Shown here: piece by piece, positions 1 to 6,939 of the stretch | Layout of the letters: the number at the start of each line of letters is the position of its first letter | Numbering within the stretch: position 1 is the first letter of the stretch | DNA from: a virus | Length of the DNA stretch: 42,683 bases | Direction: 5' to 3' (one strand) | Virus record (IMG/VR): IMGVR_UViG_3300032213_000855 | Location: 1 to 42,683 of that record | The notes under the pieces: model-generated | Told to the model about the DNA's origin: nothing | The model's input: only the letters and a program-made list of their open reading frames with translations | The model's database searches: none | Program-made: the position numbers and the translations under genes

Positions 1-1313
1 ATGTAAATGCTAAGGGGAAAGTAGTTTCTACAGGAACAACAGTTCCTAAGACCCCTAAGGTAACAACTGCTCCAGATATAGACATTTCAGTTAGAAGAAA
101 CGATGGCAATGTTCCTGGACCTTCTTTTGGGAATGCTCCAAAGGCTACAAGCCAAGAACTTGCAAAAATGAATGCTGCTGTTGCTCTGCCTACCTCTCTT
201 GAATACCAAGCAAATGCGGTAGCAGATAATCCAAATGCTTTTGCCAACTGGTCTACTAAGCAGATTGCTGCCTGGAGAGGTCAAAAGTCTGACCAAGGAT
301 ATAATAATAAGTGGGAAGAAATTCAAGTTTTATTAAGGCAGACAAAAAGAAGTAAGGGTGTTGGACCTTTAGGTTTAGTAGACGATTCTGATTTAAATGG
401 TCTTAGAACAGCATACAGAGAAGCAAAATCTGGTGGCGTTTACTTAGATTTCCAACTTGCTCAAGACTACGCCTTTAGAGCCCAAAACGGACTTCTTGCT
501 GGCGGTCCTGGCGCAGTAACAAAGACTATAACTACTTCTTTAAAACTGCTTGATGTTGGTGACGCTTCTGATAAACTTTCTAATGCATACTACAAGGCTT
601 ACGGAAGATACCCTACTCAAAAGCAAATAACAAGTTTTAAAGACCAATGGAATACTGAAGCCAGAAAACAACAGGCTCAAGGAACATCATACCGCTCTAA
701 GGGTTTAAACAGAGATATTACAGTTGGTGAAGGATTTACTGAGTCAGAGCAAAATGCTTTCTTAAACCGTTATCTTGTTAAGAATCTTAAGATGGATTCT
801 ACTAACCTTGGTGGAGATACCAAAAGAATTTACGACGAACTACGAACAATTTACAGAGAGAACTTCTTGCCTGAGCCTGAGTTTGCTCAAGTTGCTGGTG
901 TAGTTAAAGACCTTATCGGAACTGCTGACACTAATGTATACAATACAAAAGTAGCACAGGTGAAGCAAACTGTTGGAAAGCAGGCTGCTGCATTCTATCC
1001 AAGCATCGGTGAGGCTTTGTTAAACGGAGATAACGTAGAGACCTACGCCTCTGTTTACAGAAACACACTTGCTACTAAGTGGGGAGTTACTGCTGAAAGT
1101 CTTAAGTATGACAAGGAAGCCCAAGACCTTGTTAAGACAGCCGTTAATTATAAAGGCGCTGATAATAAACCAAGACTTATGGATAACAATGAGTTTAAGT
1201 CGCTTGTCCAGTCAACTAATCGTTGGAAGGCAGGCGAAGAGGCATTTACAAGTTATAGTAATATTGGCGATAAACTTATCGCTGCTTTCAACTTACAGGG
1301 TGGTGTTAAATAA
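1..1313 (+). CDS. Virion protein near portal/capsid genes, 3' part (5' part at the other end of the window)
   Basis: The frame is open from base 3 with no start codon at the left edge, so this is the C-terminal part (437 residues) of a larger protein. Joined to the open frame at 42341-42683 it makes a 551-residue protein without frame change. The sequence is rich in Ala, Asn, Gln and Lys, mostly helical in character, with no signal peptide, membrane segment or catalytic motif that I recognise. It lies between the giant 1922-residue protein and another Ala/Pro-rich protein, all upstream of the scaffold, so an internal or ejected virion protein is the best inference. The stop overlaps the next start as TAATG, suggesting coupled translation. 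An internal ATG at 168 is not the true start. Confidence 0.8.
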   Translation, partial: VNAKGKVVSTGTTVPKTPKVTTAPDIDISVRRNDGNVPGPSFGNAPKATSQELAKMNAAVALPTSLEYQANAVADNPNAFANWSTKQIAAWRGQKSDQGYNNKWEEIQVLLRQTKRSKGVGPLGLVDDSDLNGLRTAYREAKSGGVYLDFQLAQDYAFRAQNGLLAGGPGAVTKTITTSLKLLDVGDASDKLSNAYYKAYGRYPTQKQITSFKDQWNTEARKQQAQGTSYRSKGLNRDITVGEGFTESEQNAFLNRYLVKNLKMDSTNLGGDTKRIYDELRTIYRENFLPEPEFAQVAGVVKDLIGTADTNVYNTKVAQVKQTVGKQAAAFYPSIGEALLNGDNVETYASVYRNTLATKWGVTAESLKYDKEAQDLVKTAVNYKGADNKPRLMDNNEFKSLVQSTNRWKAGEEAFTSYSNIGDKLIAAFNLQGGVK

Positions 1314-2596
1314 TGGCGGCTAAAAAGCAGGCAACTCCAAAGGCAACTCCAAAAGCAAGCCCATTAACAACACCATACCCAACAACATCAGTGGCTGATT
1401 TAAATAAAGCAAATGTAGCAGCACGTAAAGCAACAGAAGCCTGGGCTAGTCCATTCTCTACAGCATTTGGTGGCACTGCTCCTTCTACAACTCTTGATTA
1501 TGTTCGACAATATGCTAGCCCTTCTTCAGATATATTCGGTGGAACTCAAAGTTCTGCTTTGCCGTATTCACCTTCTGCCATGGTTAATCCAGTTACTGGG
1601 CAACCTGCAGCACCTATGGCTGGATACCAGTTTCCAATTGTAACTCCTAAACCTGCTGGTAAGGACTTGACTAATCAGATTTATATTTTGATTGCTAAGT
1701 TAAAAGCGGTAGGAATTCCAGAATCACTTGCGAATAGAGCAGGAGCGTTTTTCACCGCTCTTCAAGATGATGGTATTGACGATGAAGATAATATGATTGA
1801 TATATTTTTAAATACTAAATCCTATAAGTCTAAAAAGACTGGTCAGGAAATAATATCTCCTTACTACACAGATTTTGGCAAGTTTAATGACGGACTTTCA
1901 TCTGCTAAACCACCTTCAATATTAGTTCCTTGGGTATTAGGATTAAGAGATACAGTCAAAAAATATGATACAGATGGCAGTTTATCTTTGTATTCTACTG
2001 ACGAATCTATACAAAAGTATTTAAAAAATAGCGTTAAAGTTTCTGACCTTGACAGCAATTTAAATCAGGCTCGCCTAAGAGGCATCACCGCTGACCCTGT
2101 TTACGTTGATACTCTTACTAAAATGGGTTTTATTAAAACAGCAGCAGATTTAACTGGCTTCTTTGCTAGTCCAGAACTAGGACAGCAACAACTTGAACTT
2201 AATCGTAATTCTGCTGCATTTGGAGTAGAGGCTCTTCGCCGTGCTAAAGAAGGCGGAGTTCAACTTGATACTGAATTTGCTAAGAAACAAGCCGCTGCTT
2301 TAACCGCTCAAGGTTACAACGAAGCAGGAGTTTCCTCTGTTGCTGAAAAGGGCTACCAAGCAATTGCTCGTAACATTATGCCAACAGTTAAACTATCTGG
2401 AGTCTACCAAGGAGCACAAGCCGCTAACGCAGCAACTGTTCAAAGTGGACTTCAGCAACAAGAGTTTATGGGCGTGGACTACGAAACTGCTACAGTGGTT
2501 GGTGGACAAGAAATCGGTGCTTTCCAGGGTTCTGCTGGAAACATCCGTTCACCAAGAATCTCTTCATACAGAGACGATATAACAGGACAAATATAG
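1313..2596 (+). CDS. Putative internal virion protein, 427 aa
   Basis: A hypothetical structural protein whose family I do not recognise. The first ~110 residues are low complexity, rich in Pro, Thr, Ala and Lys. The middle (~120-260) is mixed helical with an acidic stretch of repeated Asp/Glu. The C-terminal ~150 residues are Ala/Gln-rich and look helical. No enzyme motif, signal peptide or membrane span was seen. The start overlaps the upstream stop as TAATG. The position between the portal-side giant protein and the scaffold, with its 551-residue neighbour, suggests a set of proteins packed in the head and ejected with the DNA. A role in connector assembly is an alternative. Confidence 0.75.
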   Translation: MAAKKQATPKATPKASPLTTPYPTTSVADLNKANVAARKATEAWASPFSTAFGGTAPSTTLDYVRQYASPSSDIFGGTQSSALPYSPSAMVNPVTGQPAAPMAGYQFPIVTPKPAGKDLTNQIYILIAKLKAVGIPESLANRAGAFFTALQDDGIDDEDNMIDIFLNTKSYKSKKTGQEIISPYYTDFGKFNDGLSSAKPPSILVPWVLGLRDTVKKYDTDGSLSLYSTDESIQKYLKNSVKVSDLDSNLNQARLRGITADPVYVDTLTKMGFIKTAADLTGFFASPELGQQQLELNRNSAAFGVEALRRAKEGGVQLDTEFAKKQAAALTAQGYNEAGVSSVAEKGYQAIARNIMPTVKLSGVYQGAQAANAATVQSGLQQQEFMGVDYETATVVGGQEIGAFQGSAGNIRSPRISSYRDDITGQI

Positions 2597-2712
2597 AATC
2601 CTTGTAGGGACTATCGGACCTACTTGCGTAAAATACCGATAGCACGAGCCAATGAGAATCCCCATTCTTTGTTGAGGCGTGCGACAACTACTAATAAAGG
2701 GAGAGGTTGCAA
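2597..2712 (+). other. Intergenic region with hairpins before the scaffold gene
   Basis: This 116-base gap is one of the larger ones in the late block. It holds a 7-bp inverted repeat (CTATCGG at 2611-2617 with CCGATAG at 2636-2642) and a smaller hairpin AGAAT-CCCC-ATTCT followed by TTTG. It ends in a strong ribosome-binding site, GGGAGAGG, just before ATG at 2713. It could be an RNA processing site, a weak terminator that lowers read-through, or a 5' leader for high scaffold and capsid expression. The sequence alone does not decide. Confidence 0.4.
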
Positions 2713-3195
2713 ATGAGCAACAACCGCGAAAACATATGGGAAGATGAAGACGAAGATGATGTCTCTTTCGAGAACCAATTCGACACAGACACAGACCTTG
2801 TTAAGAAACTACGTAAAGCCCTAAAGGCTGAACAGCGTCGAACCAAGGAGTTGGAAACCAACTATTCTGAACTCACCAAAGCCCAAAAAGAGCGGATTTT
2901 AAAAGATGCCTTGGCATCTCGTGGCGTTAATCCAAAAGTCGCCGCATTCGTTCCATCAGATATCGAGGCATCTGAAGATGCTATCGCTGCTTGGCTAGAT
3001 AACAATGCTGACGTGTTCGGCATACCATCTAAAGAAACCAAGTCTGTCAATAATCAAGATATCGATTCTCTAAAGAAAATGGACAATGTTCTGACTGGAT
3101 TAGAATCGCCAGGAACTTCTAATGACCTTGAGCGCAAACTTGCTGCTGCAAATTCAGAAGAAGAAATAATGTCCTTACTAAGCGGCAACCTCTAG
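2713..3195 (+). CDS. Capsid scaffolding protein
   Basis: A 160-residue acidic protein directly before the coat gene, where scaffolds usually lie. The N-terminus has a run of Asp/Glu (residues ~8-17). Residues ~30-60 form a charged coiled-coil-like helix (Lys/Arg/Glu rich). The segment with SRGVNPKVAAFVPSD and the following Asp/Ala/Trp/Leu pattern resembles scaffold-like proteins seen in many actinobacteriophages. Scaffolds guide coat assembly and are absent from the finished head. The ATG at 2713 is preferred over the in-frame TTG at 2707 because GGGAGAGG lies 6-7 bases upstream of it. Identity rests on position, coiled coil and composition. Confidence 0.8.
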   Translation: MSNNRENIWEDEDEDDVSFENQFDTDTDLVKKLRKALKAEQRRTKELETNYSELTKAQKERILKDALASRGVNPKVAAFVPSDIEASEDAIAAWLDNNADVFGIPSKETKSVNNQDIDSLKKMDNVLTGLESPGTSNDLERKLAAANSEEEIMSLLSGNL

Positions 3196-3234
3196 TTCGT
3201 CGCATAACCCTAACAAGAAAGGAGATGTCAGCAA

Positions 3235-4422
3235 ATGCCTGATATCTACTCAACTACCACCTCTGGTGTTGGTTCCAATCTTGTCACAATGGCGTATGAT
3301 AAGTTAATCGAATTAAACCTTCGTTCAACTCCTCAATTCCGCGCTATTGCAGATAAGAAAATTGGTTCTCCAACCCACGACGGTTCTTCAATCCGTTTCC
3401 AATTCTACAACGATATTGCTGACACCACAATTGCTGGTGCAACACTCGCTGAGACTGTTGACCCAGATGTAGTTGCTATTCCAGCAACTACAACTCTTGA
3501 TGTCACACAGGTAGAACTTGGTCGTGTAGTAATCCCTACACGTAAACTATCACTAATGTCACTTTCAGATGTTGACCCTTGGATTGCTAACGCTGTTGCG
3601 TTCAACATGGCAACAACACTAGACAACGGCGTATCCGCTGTTCTAGATGCTGGAACTAACGTTATCCGTGAATCTGCTGGTGCTCTTTCAACAACTGCTG
3701 CTAAGTCAACAATTGTTTCATCAGACACAATCAAGGGTCGCGACATTCGTTACGCAGTAACAAAGTTACGCGCTGCAAATGTTAACACTCGTGGCGGAAT
3801 GTATGTTTCATACATCCACCCAGAAGTTTCACACGACCTTCGCACAGAAACAGGCAACAACATCTGGCGCACACCTAACGAATACCAAAACTACGGTAAT
3901 CTAATGGCTGGCGAAGTTGGCGCATGGGAAGGTGTTCGTTTCATCGAAACACCACGTATGACAAATACAATCTCAGGTGGAGCCCTAACAGCACTTGCTA
4001 CTGCTCCTGCAGTAAGCGGTGCTTCAGGTGCATTCACAATCGTTGCAGCAAATGCTGCTTTCGGTGGTCTTGCTGAGGTTGGAGACGCTATCAGCGGAAC
4101 CAACGTAGGTTCAGGTGCTTTGATTACAGCAATCGATGTTGGCGCTACAAACACTACATTCACAGTGTCTGTTGCTAACTCAGGAACTGTTGGAACAAAC
4201 ACACTTACAGTGACTCCAAAGGCACGTGTTTACAACACCTACGTATTGGGACAGCAAGCACTTGCTGAAGCAGTATGGAAGGAACCAGGCATTGAGTTTG
4301 GTAACATCTCAGACAAGTTGAACCGCTTCCGCCCTGTCGGCTGGCACGGTATCATCAACTGGGCTGTATATCGTCAAGATGCTCTATATCGCATTGAAAC
4401 TGCTTCGTCAGTTCGTGCATAA
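3235..4422 (+). CDS. Major capsid protein, N4 gp56-like, with inserted domain
   Basis: A 395-residue coat protein. The order of motifs fits the N4 gp56 / HK97-fold coat family: an N-terminal region with SSIRFQFY, a central YIHPEVSHDLR, then GEVGAWEGVRFIETPR, and a C-terminal segment YNTYVLGQQALAE followed by GWHGIINWAVYRQDALYRIE. Between the ETPR motif and YNTYV there is an extra Gly/Ala/Thr/Val-rich stretch of about 85 residues (~243-329) that looks like an all-beta surface domain. The gene has a strong AAAGGAG site before its ATG and a hairpin terminator candidate after its stop, as expected for the most abundant late protein. Confidence 0.9.
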   Translation: MPDIYSTTTSGVGSNLVTMAYDKLIELNLRSTPQFRAIADKKIGSPTHDGSSIRFQFYNDIADTTIAGATLAETVDPDVVAIPATTTLDVTQVELGRVVIPTRKLSLMSLSDVDPWIANAVAFNMATTLDNGVSAVLDAGTNVIRESAGALSTTAAKSTIVSSDTIKGRDIRYAVTKLRAANVNTRGGMYVSYIHPEVSHDLRTETGNNIWRTPNEYQNYGNLMAGEVGAWEGVRFIETPRMTNTISGGALTALATAPAVSGASGAFTIVAANAAFGGLAEVGDAISGTNVGSGALITAIDVGATNTTFTVSVANSGTVGTNTLTVTPKARVYNTYVLGQQALAEAVWKEPGIEFGNISDKLNRFRPVGWHGIINWAVYRQDALYRIETASSVRA

Positions 4423-4439
4423 ATAGTAACTAATTGGTT

Positions 4440-4464
4440 GGGGCGGTTATGCCGCCCCTTCCTC
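4440..4464 (+). terminator. Hairpin with pyrimidine tail after the capsid gene
   Basis: A perfect 7-bp stem, GGGGCGG (4440-4446) and CCGCCCC (4452-4458), closes a 5-base loop and is followed by TTCCTCTT. The very GC-rich stem and T-rich tail fit an intrinsic terminator, probably partial, that would limit read-through from the capsid gene into the small genes downstream. It could instead stabilise the 3' end of the capsid mRNA. Confidence 0.6.
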
Positions 4465-4479
4465 TTCTAAGGGGAGCGC

Positions 4480-4731
4480 ATGGCATATTATTTTACAACA
4501 CCTACAGTAAGTGAGGGACCACTTGCTGACGGGCCGTTATTCAGCCGTTACAGGCTCACTAAGGGTGTATCAGTGATTAAGGAAGACGGAGTATACCGCG
4601 AACTGCAAAGCCCGTCTAGCGAGGAAATAGAGGCTTCTGAAGCCTTTTACCTTGGAGGCATAACCTATGAGGTTAACCTTGCGGAGAAAGCCAGTTTAGA
4701 GGCTGCAGGATATACGGTGACTACTGTATGA
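4480..4731 (+). CDS. Hypothetical head protein, 83 aa
   Basis: A small acidic protein directly after the coat gene. It has no membrane span or Cys cluster. The C-terminus (GGITYEVNLAEKASLEAAGY) is a pattern I associate with small proteins following coat genes in actinophages, of unknown function. The start is supported by AAGGGGAG a few bases upstream. The end overlaps the next gene as ATGA, implying translational coupling. A head-completion or decoration role is possible but not shown. Confidence 0.75.
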   Translation: MAYYFTTPTVSEGPLADGPLFSRYRLTKGVSVIKEDGVYRELQSPSSEEIEASEAFYLGGITYEVNLAEKASLEAAGYTVTTV

Positions 4732-5048
4732 AGCATTGGGAATATCATCCAGTTCCTGAAGATGACTGTTTTGGATGTAAGGCTTTAGGACTACAAATTA
4801 ATACCGGTGATGCGAAGGCTAGTAATGGTAGCCGTATGACTAACAAAGAGTGGGACAAGGAATTGGATGCTTACGCCTCTGCTCGCAAGCAAGGCATTCA
4901 ACCAGCAGGAACAAGCATGAAAGCAATCAGAGAAGCGCACAGAGCCTCAGAGGCTATGGGCAAGGCTTACCATGCAGATACAATGATAGATAGCAAAGTC
5001 ATAAATAATAAATCCGTATCAACACTAAAAGAATTGGGGCAACTATAA
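4728..5048 (+). CDS. Conserved small phage protein with CxxC, 106 aa
   Basis: A hydrophilic protein with an N-terminal DDCFGCKALGLQ motif (Cys ~14 and 17) followed by INTGDA, and a Lys/Glu/Ala-rich helical remainder. I associate this CFGCKALGLQ motif with small actinophage proteins next to the coat gene, without a known role. Two cysteines alone do not make a full zinc site, unless it dimerises. It starts inside the previous stop (ATGA) and its own stop overlaps the next start (TAATG), so it belongs to a tightly coupled run. Confidence 0.75.
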   Translation: MKHWEYHPVPEDDCFGCKALGLQINTGDAKASNGSRMTNKEWDKELDAYASARKQGIQPAGTSMKAIREAHRASEAMGKAYHADTMIDSKVINNKSVSTLKELGQL

Positions 5049-5218
5049 TGTCTAAAATGGGCGAAAAGTATTCAAGCAAGAAATCAAAGATGAAGCACGA
5101 AAAAGGCGAAAGCAAGAAAGAACGCAAGATGGAATATGGTTCAGCATCTGGTGGACTATTTGGAACAAAAAAGAAAACCGCTAAGAAGGCTACTACAAAA
5201 AAGATGGGAAGCAAATAA
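5048..5218 (+). CDS. Lysine-rich small basic protein, 56 aa
   Basis: This reading frame has TAATG junctions at both ends. Roughly one third of the residues are Lys, with a C-terminal cluster of KKK/KKT repeats, and Ser, Met and Gly fill much of the rest. There is no fold that I recognise. Its extreme positive charge suggests binding to DNA or to acidic virion surfaces. It is the first of five consecutive tiny basic proteins between the coat and connector genes. Confidence 0.65.
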   Translation: MSKMGEKYSSKKSKMKHEKGESKKERKMEYGSASGGLFGTKKKTAKKATTKKMGSK

Positions 5219-5346
5219 TGCCAAAAGTAGGAATGAAAGAATTCTCATACACAGCAAAAGGTATGGCAATGGCAAAGAAGGAAGCCAAGAAGACTGGCAA
5301 GAAGATGGTTGTTAAGCCTATGAAGAAGATGGGCAAGAAGAAGTAA
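5218..5346 (+). CDS. Lysine-rich small basic protein, 42 aa
   Basis: A 42-residue frame joined to both neighbours by TAATG. The start MPKVGMKEFSYTAKGMAMAK resembles very short basic proteins known from cyanophages and pelagiphages near the head genes. The second half is nearly all Lys, Met and Gly. A nucleic-acid or capsid-associated role is inferred from charge only. Conserved junctions and codon flow make a real gene likely in spite of its size. Confidence 0.65.
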   Translation: MPKVGMKEFSYTAKGMAMAKKEAKKTGKKMVVKPMKKMGKKK

Positions 5347-5606
5347 TGAAGAAGTCAACACAAACTCCTAAGCCAATCTCTAAGAAGATTGCCCCTAAGA
5401 TGCCAGGTATGGGACCAGCAGCCAAGGTTGCGTCTAAGGCTAAGCCTAAGGCTACACCAATGCCTAAGTTTAATGATAAGCAAATCCAAGATATGCTTAC
5501 TGGTAAAACTCCTGTAACACTTAATGGCAAAAAGCCTAAAACCGCTCAAGAATTAAAAGAAGCCATTCGTATAAAAACTGGCAGATATCCAAATACTTCA
5601 AGATAG
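5346..5606 (+). CDS. Lysine/proline-rich basic protein, 86 aa
   Basis: The N-terminal ~45 residues are a Lys-Pro-Ala-rich disordered tail. The C-terminal half (FNDKQIQDMLTGKTPVTLNG followed by an Ala/Glu/Lys helix and GRYPN) looks like a small folded domain. That layout, a basic tail plus compact domain, fits a DNA- or virion-binding accessory protein. Its start overlaps the upstream stop as TAATG. Function unknown. Confidence 0.65.
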   Translation: MKKSTQTPKPISKKIAPKMPGMGPAAKVASKAKPKATPMPKFNDKQIQDMLTGKTPVTLNGKKPKTAQELKEAIRIKTGRYPNTSR

Positions 5607-5621
5607 CGAGAGCAGGAAATA

Positions 5622-5879
5622 ATGCAAGACCCAAGACTAAAGCGAGCAGGAGTGTCAGGTTTTAATAAGCCTAAGCGCACACCTAGCCATCCAAAGAAGA
5701 GCCACGTTGTTGTCGCTAAAGAAGGCAGCCAGGTTAAGACTATTCGCTTTGGTCAACAGGGCGTTACAGGCGATAGGCAACCAACTGCCCGCCAAAAATC
5801 TTTCAAAGCACGTCACGCAAAAAATATCGCTAAAGGCAAAATGTCTGCAGCATACTGGGCAGATAAGGTGAAATGGTGA
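5622..5879 (+). CDS. Conserved basic phage protein, 85 aa
   Basis: A basic protein with the pattern RLKRAGVSGFNKPKRTP, a central VAKEGSQVKTIRFGQQGV and a C-terminal KGKMSAAYWADKVKW. I associate this pattern with a short protein found near head genes of aquatic T7-like and related phages, still without an assigned role. The end GKMSAAYWAD is its most recognisable part. A GAGCAGGA ribosome-binding site precedes ATG at 5622. It overlaps the next frame by seven bases. Confidence 0.75.
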   Translation: MQDPRLKRAGVSGFNKPKRTPSHPKKSHVVVAKEGSQVKTIRFGQQGVTGDRQPTARQKSFKARHAKNIAKGKMSAAYWADKVKW

Positions 5880-6034
5880 AGAAGAAAGCATTTTGGGATA
5901 CAAAGAATCCAAAGAAGAAATCTACTCCTTTGACACCAGCGCAGAAGTCCAAGGCTAAAGCCCGTGCTAAAGCAGCCGGAAGACCTTACCCAAATTTAAT
6001 AGATAACGCAGCAGCGAAAAGAAAGGCTAAATAA
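5873..6034 (+). CDS. Lysine-rich small basic protein, 53 aa
   Basis: The frame is MVKKKAFWDTKNPKKK..., Lys/Ala-rich, with a C-terminal KAAGRPYPNLIDNAAA segment. I associate the AFWD and GRPYPNL elements with a tiny aquatic-phage protein. ATG at 5873 and GTG at 5876 are both possible starts; the first is chosen. The stop overlaps the connector start (TAATG). This is the fifth and last gene of the basic run. Confidence 0.65.
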   Translation: MVKKKAFWDTKNPKKKSTPLTPAQKSKAKARAKAAGRPYPNLIDNAAAKRKAK

Positions 6035-6936
6035 TGCCGAGCACATATGGAAACATTATTGATGAGGTTGCCTCCAACCTTGCTGGTTACACAATGCGTC
6101 AAGATAGGGCTACCCATTTAACTGCAGATATAAACTCATCTGTTGTTTCTTTGCCCTTGGCAGATACTTCTAATATTGGTAAAGGCGTGGTAGAAATTGA
6201 TGAAGAACTATTATGGATTGATTCCTATGACCGTATTTCTTCAACCGCTGCTGTCCCACCTTATGGTCGTGGATATCAAGGCTCTACTGCTGCTGCTCAT
6301 ACGAATGGCACAAAGGTAACAATTGCTCCTACATTTCCTCGCACAACAATCAAGAAGGCTATCAATGACACTATTGATGCAGCCTTCCCTAGTCTCTTTG
6401 GTGTAGCAACCCACACATTTGCTTTCAACTCAGCAAAGACAACTTATTCAATTCCTGCAAACGTAGAGTCAGTCTTGTATGTATCTTGGCAAGATGTTGG
6501 ACCTTCAGGAGAATGGCTACCGGTTAAGTCCTGGAACCACGACCCTCTTGCTAATGCTTCTACATATGCTACAAATAATACTATCTCAGTTTATGACCGT
6601 CAAATTATTCCTGGTAGAACTGTTCAGGTTTATTACATTAAGAAGCCAGCACTTCTATCTTCAGTTTCAGATGTCTTTGAGACCACAACTGGACTTCCTT
6701 CATCTTGCAAGGATGTAATTGTTTATGGCGCTGCTTACCGCTTAGCCTCATTTATTGACCCAGGTCGTTTGAACTATCAATCTGCTGATGCAGACCAAGC
6801 CGATACCAAGATTCAATACGGCTCTGGTGCATCTACTGCTCGTTTCCTTCTTGCTCTATACCAGCAACGCCTTACTGAAGAAAGCAAAAAACTACGTGAC
6901 CAATACCCATCCCGACCACACTACACGAGGTATTAA
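6034..6936 (+). CDS. Putative head-tail connector / tail tubular protein A-like
   Basis: A 300-residue protein placed where T7-like phages keep the adaptor that joins portal to tail. Residues 1-20 read as a helix (IIDEVASNLAGYT). Residues ~30-95 look beta-rich with an LPLADTSNIGKGVVEIDEEL segment and GRGYQGSTAAAH, a pattern also seen in phage proteins with small beta domains. The C-terminal ~110 residues (KDVIVYGAAYRLA to RLTEESKKLRDQYPSR) form helices typical of adaptor proteins. No catalytic site was seen. Assignment rests on position and general shape. A different head-completion protein is possible. Confidence 0.55.
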   Translation: MPSTYGNIIDEVASNLAGYTMRQDRATHLTADINSSVVSLPLADTSNIGKGVVEIDEELLWIDSYDRISSTAAVPPYGRGYQGSTAAAHTNGTKVTIAPTFPRTTIKKAINDTIDAAFPSLFGVATHTFAFNSAKTTYSIPANVESVLYVSWQDVGPSGEWLPVKSWNHDPLANASTYATNNTISVYDRQIIPGRTVQVYYIKKPALLSSVSDVFETTTGLPSSCKDVIVYGAAYRLASFIDPGRLNYQSADADQADTKIQYGSGASTARFLLALYQQRLTEESKKLRDQYPSRPHYTRY

Positions 6937-6939
6937 TAA

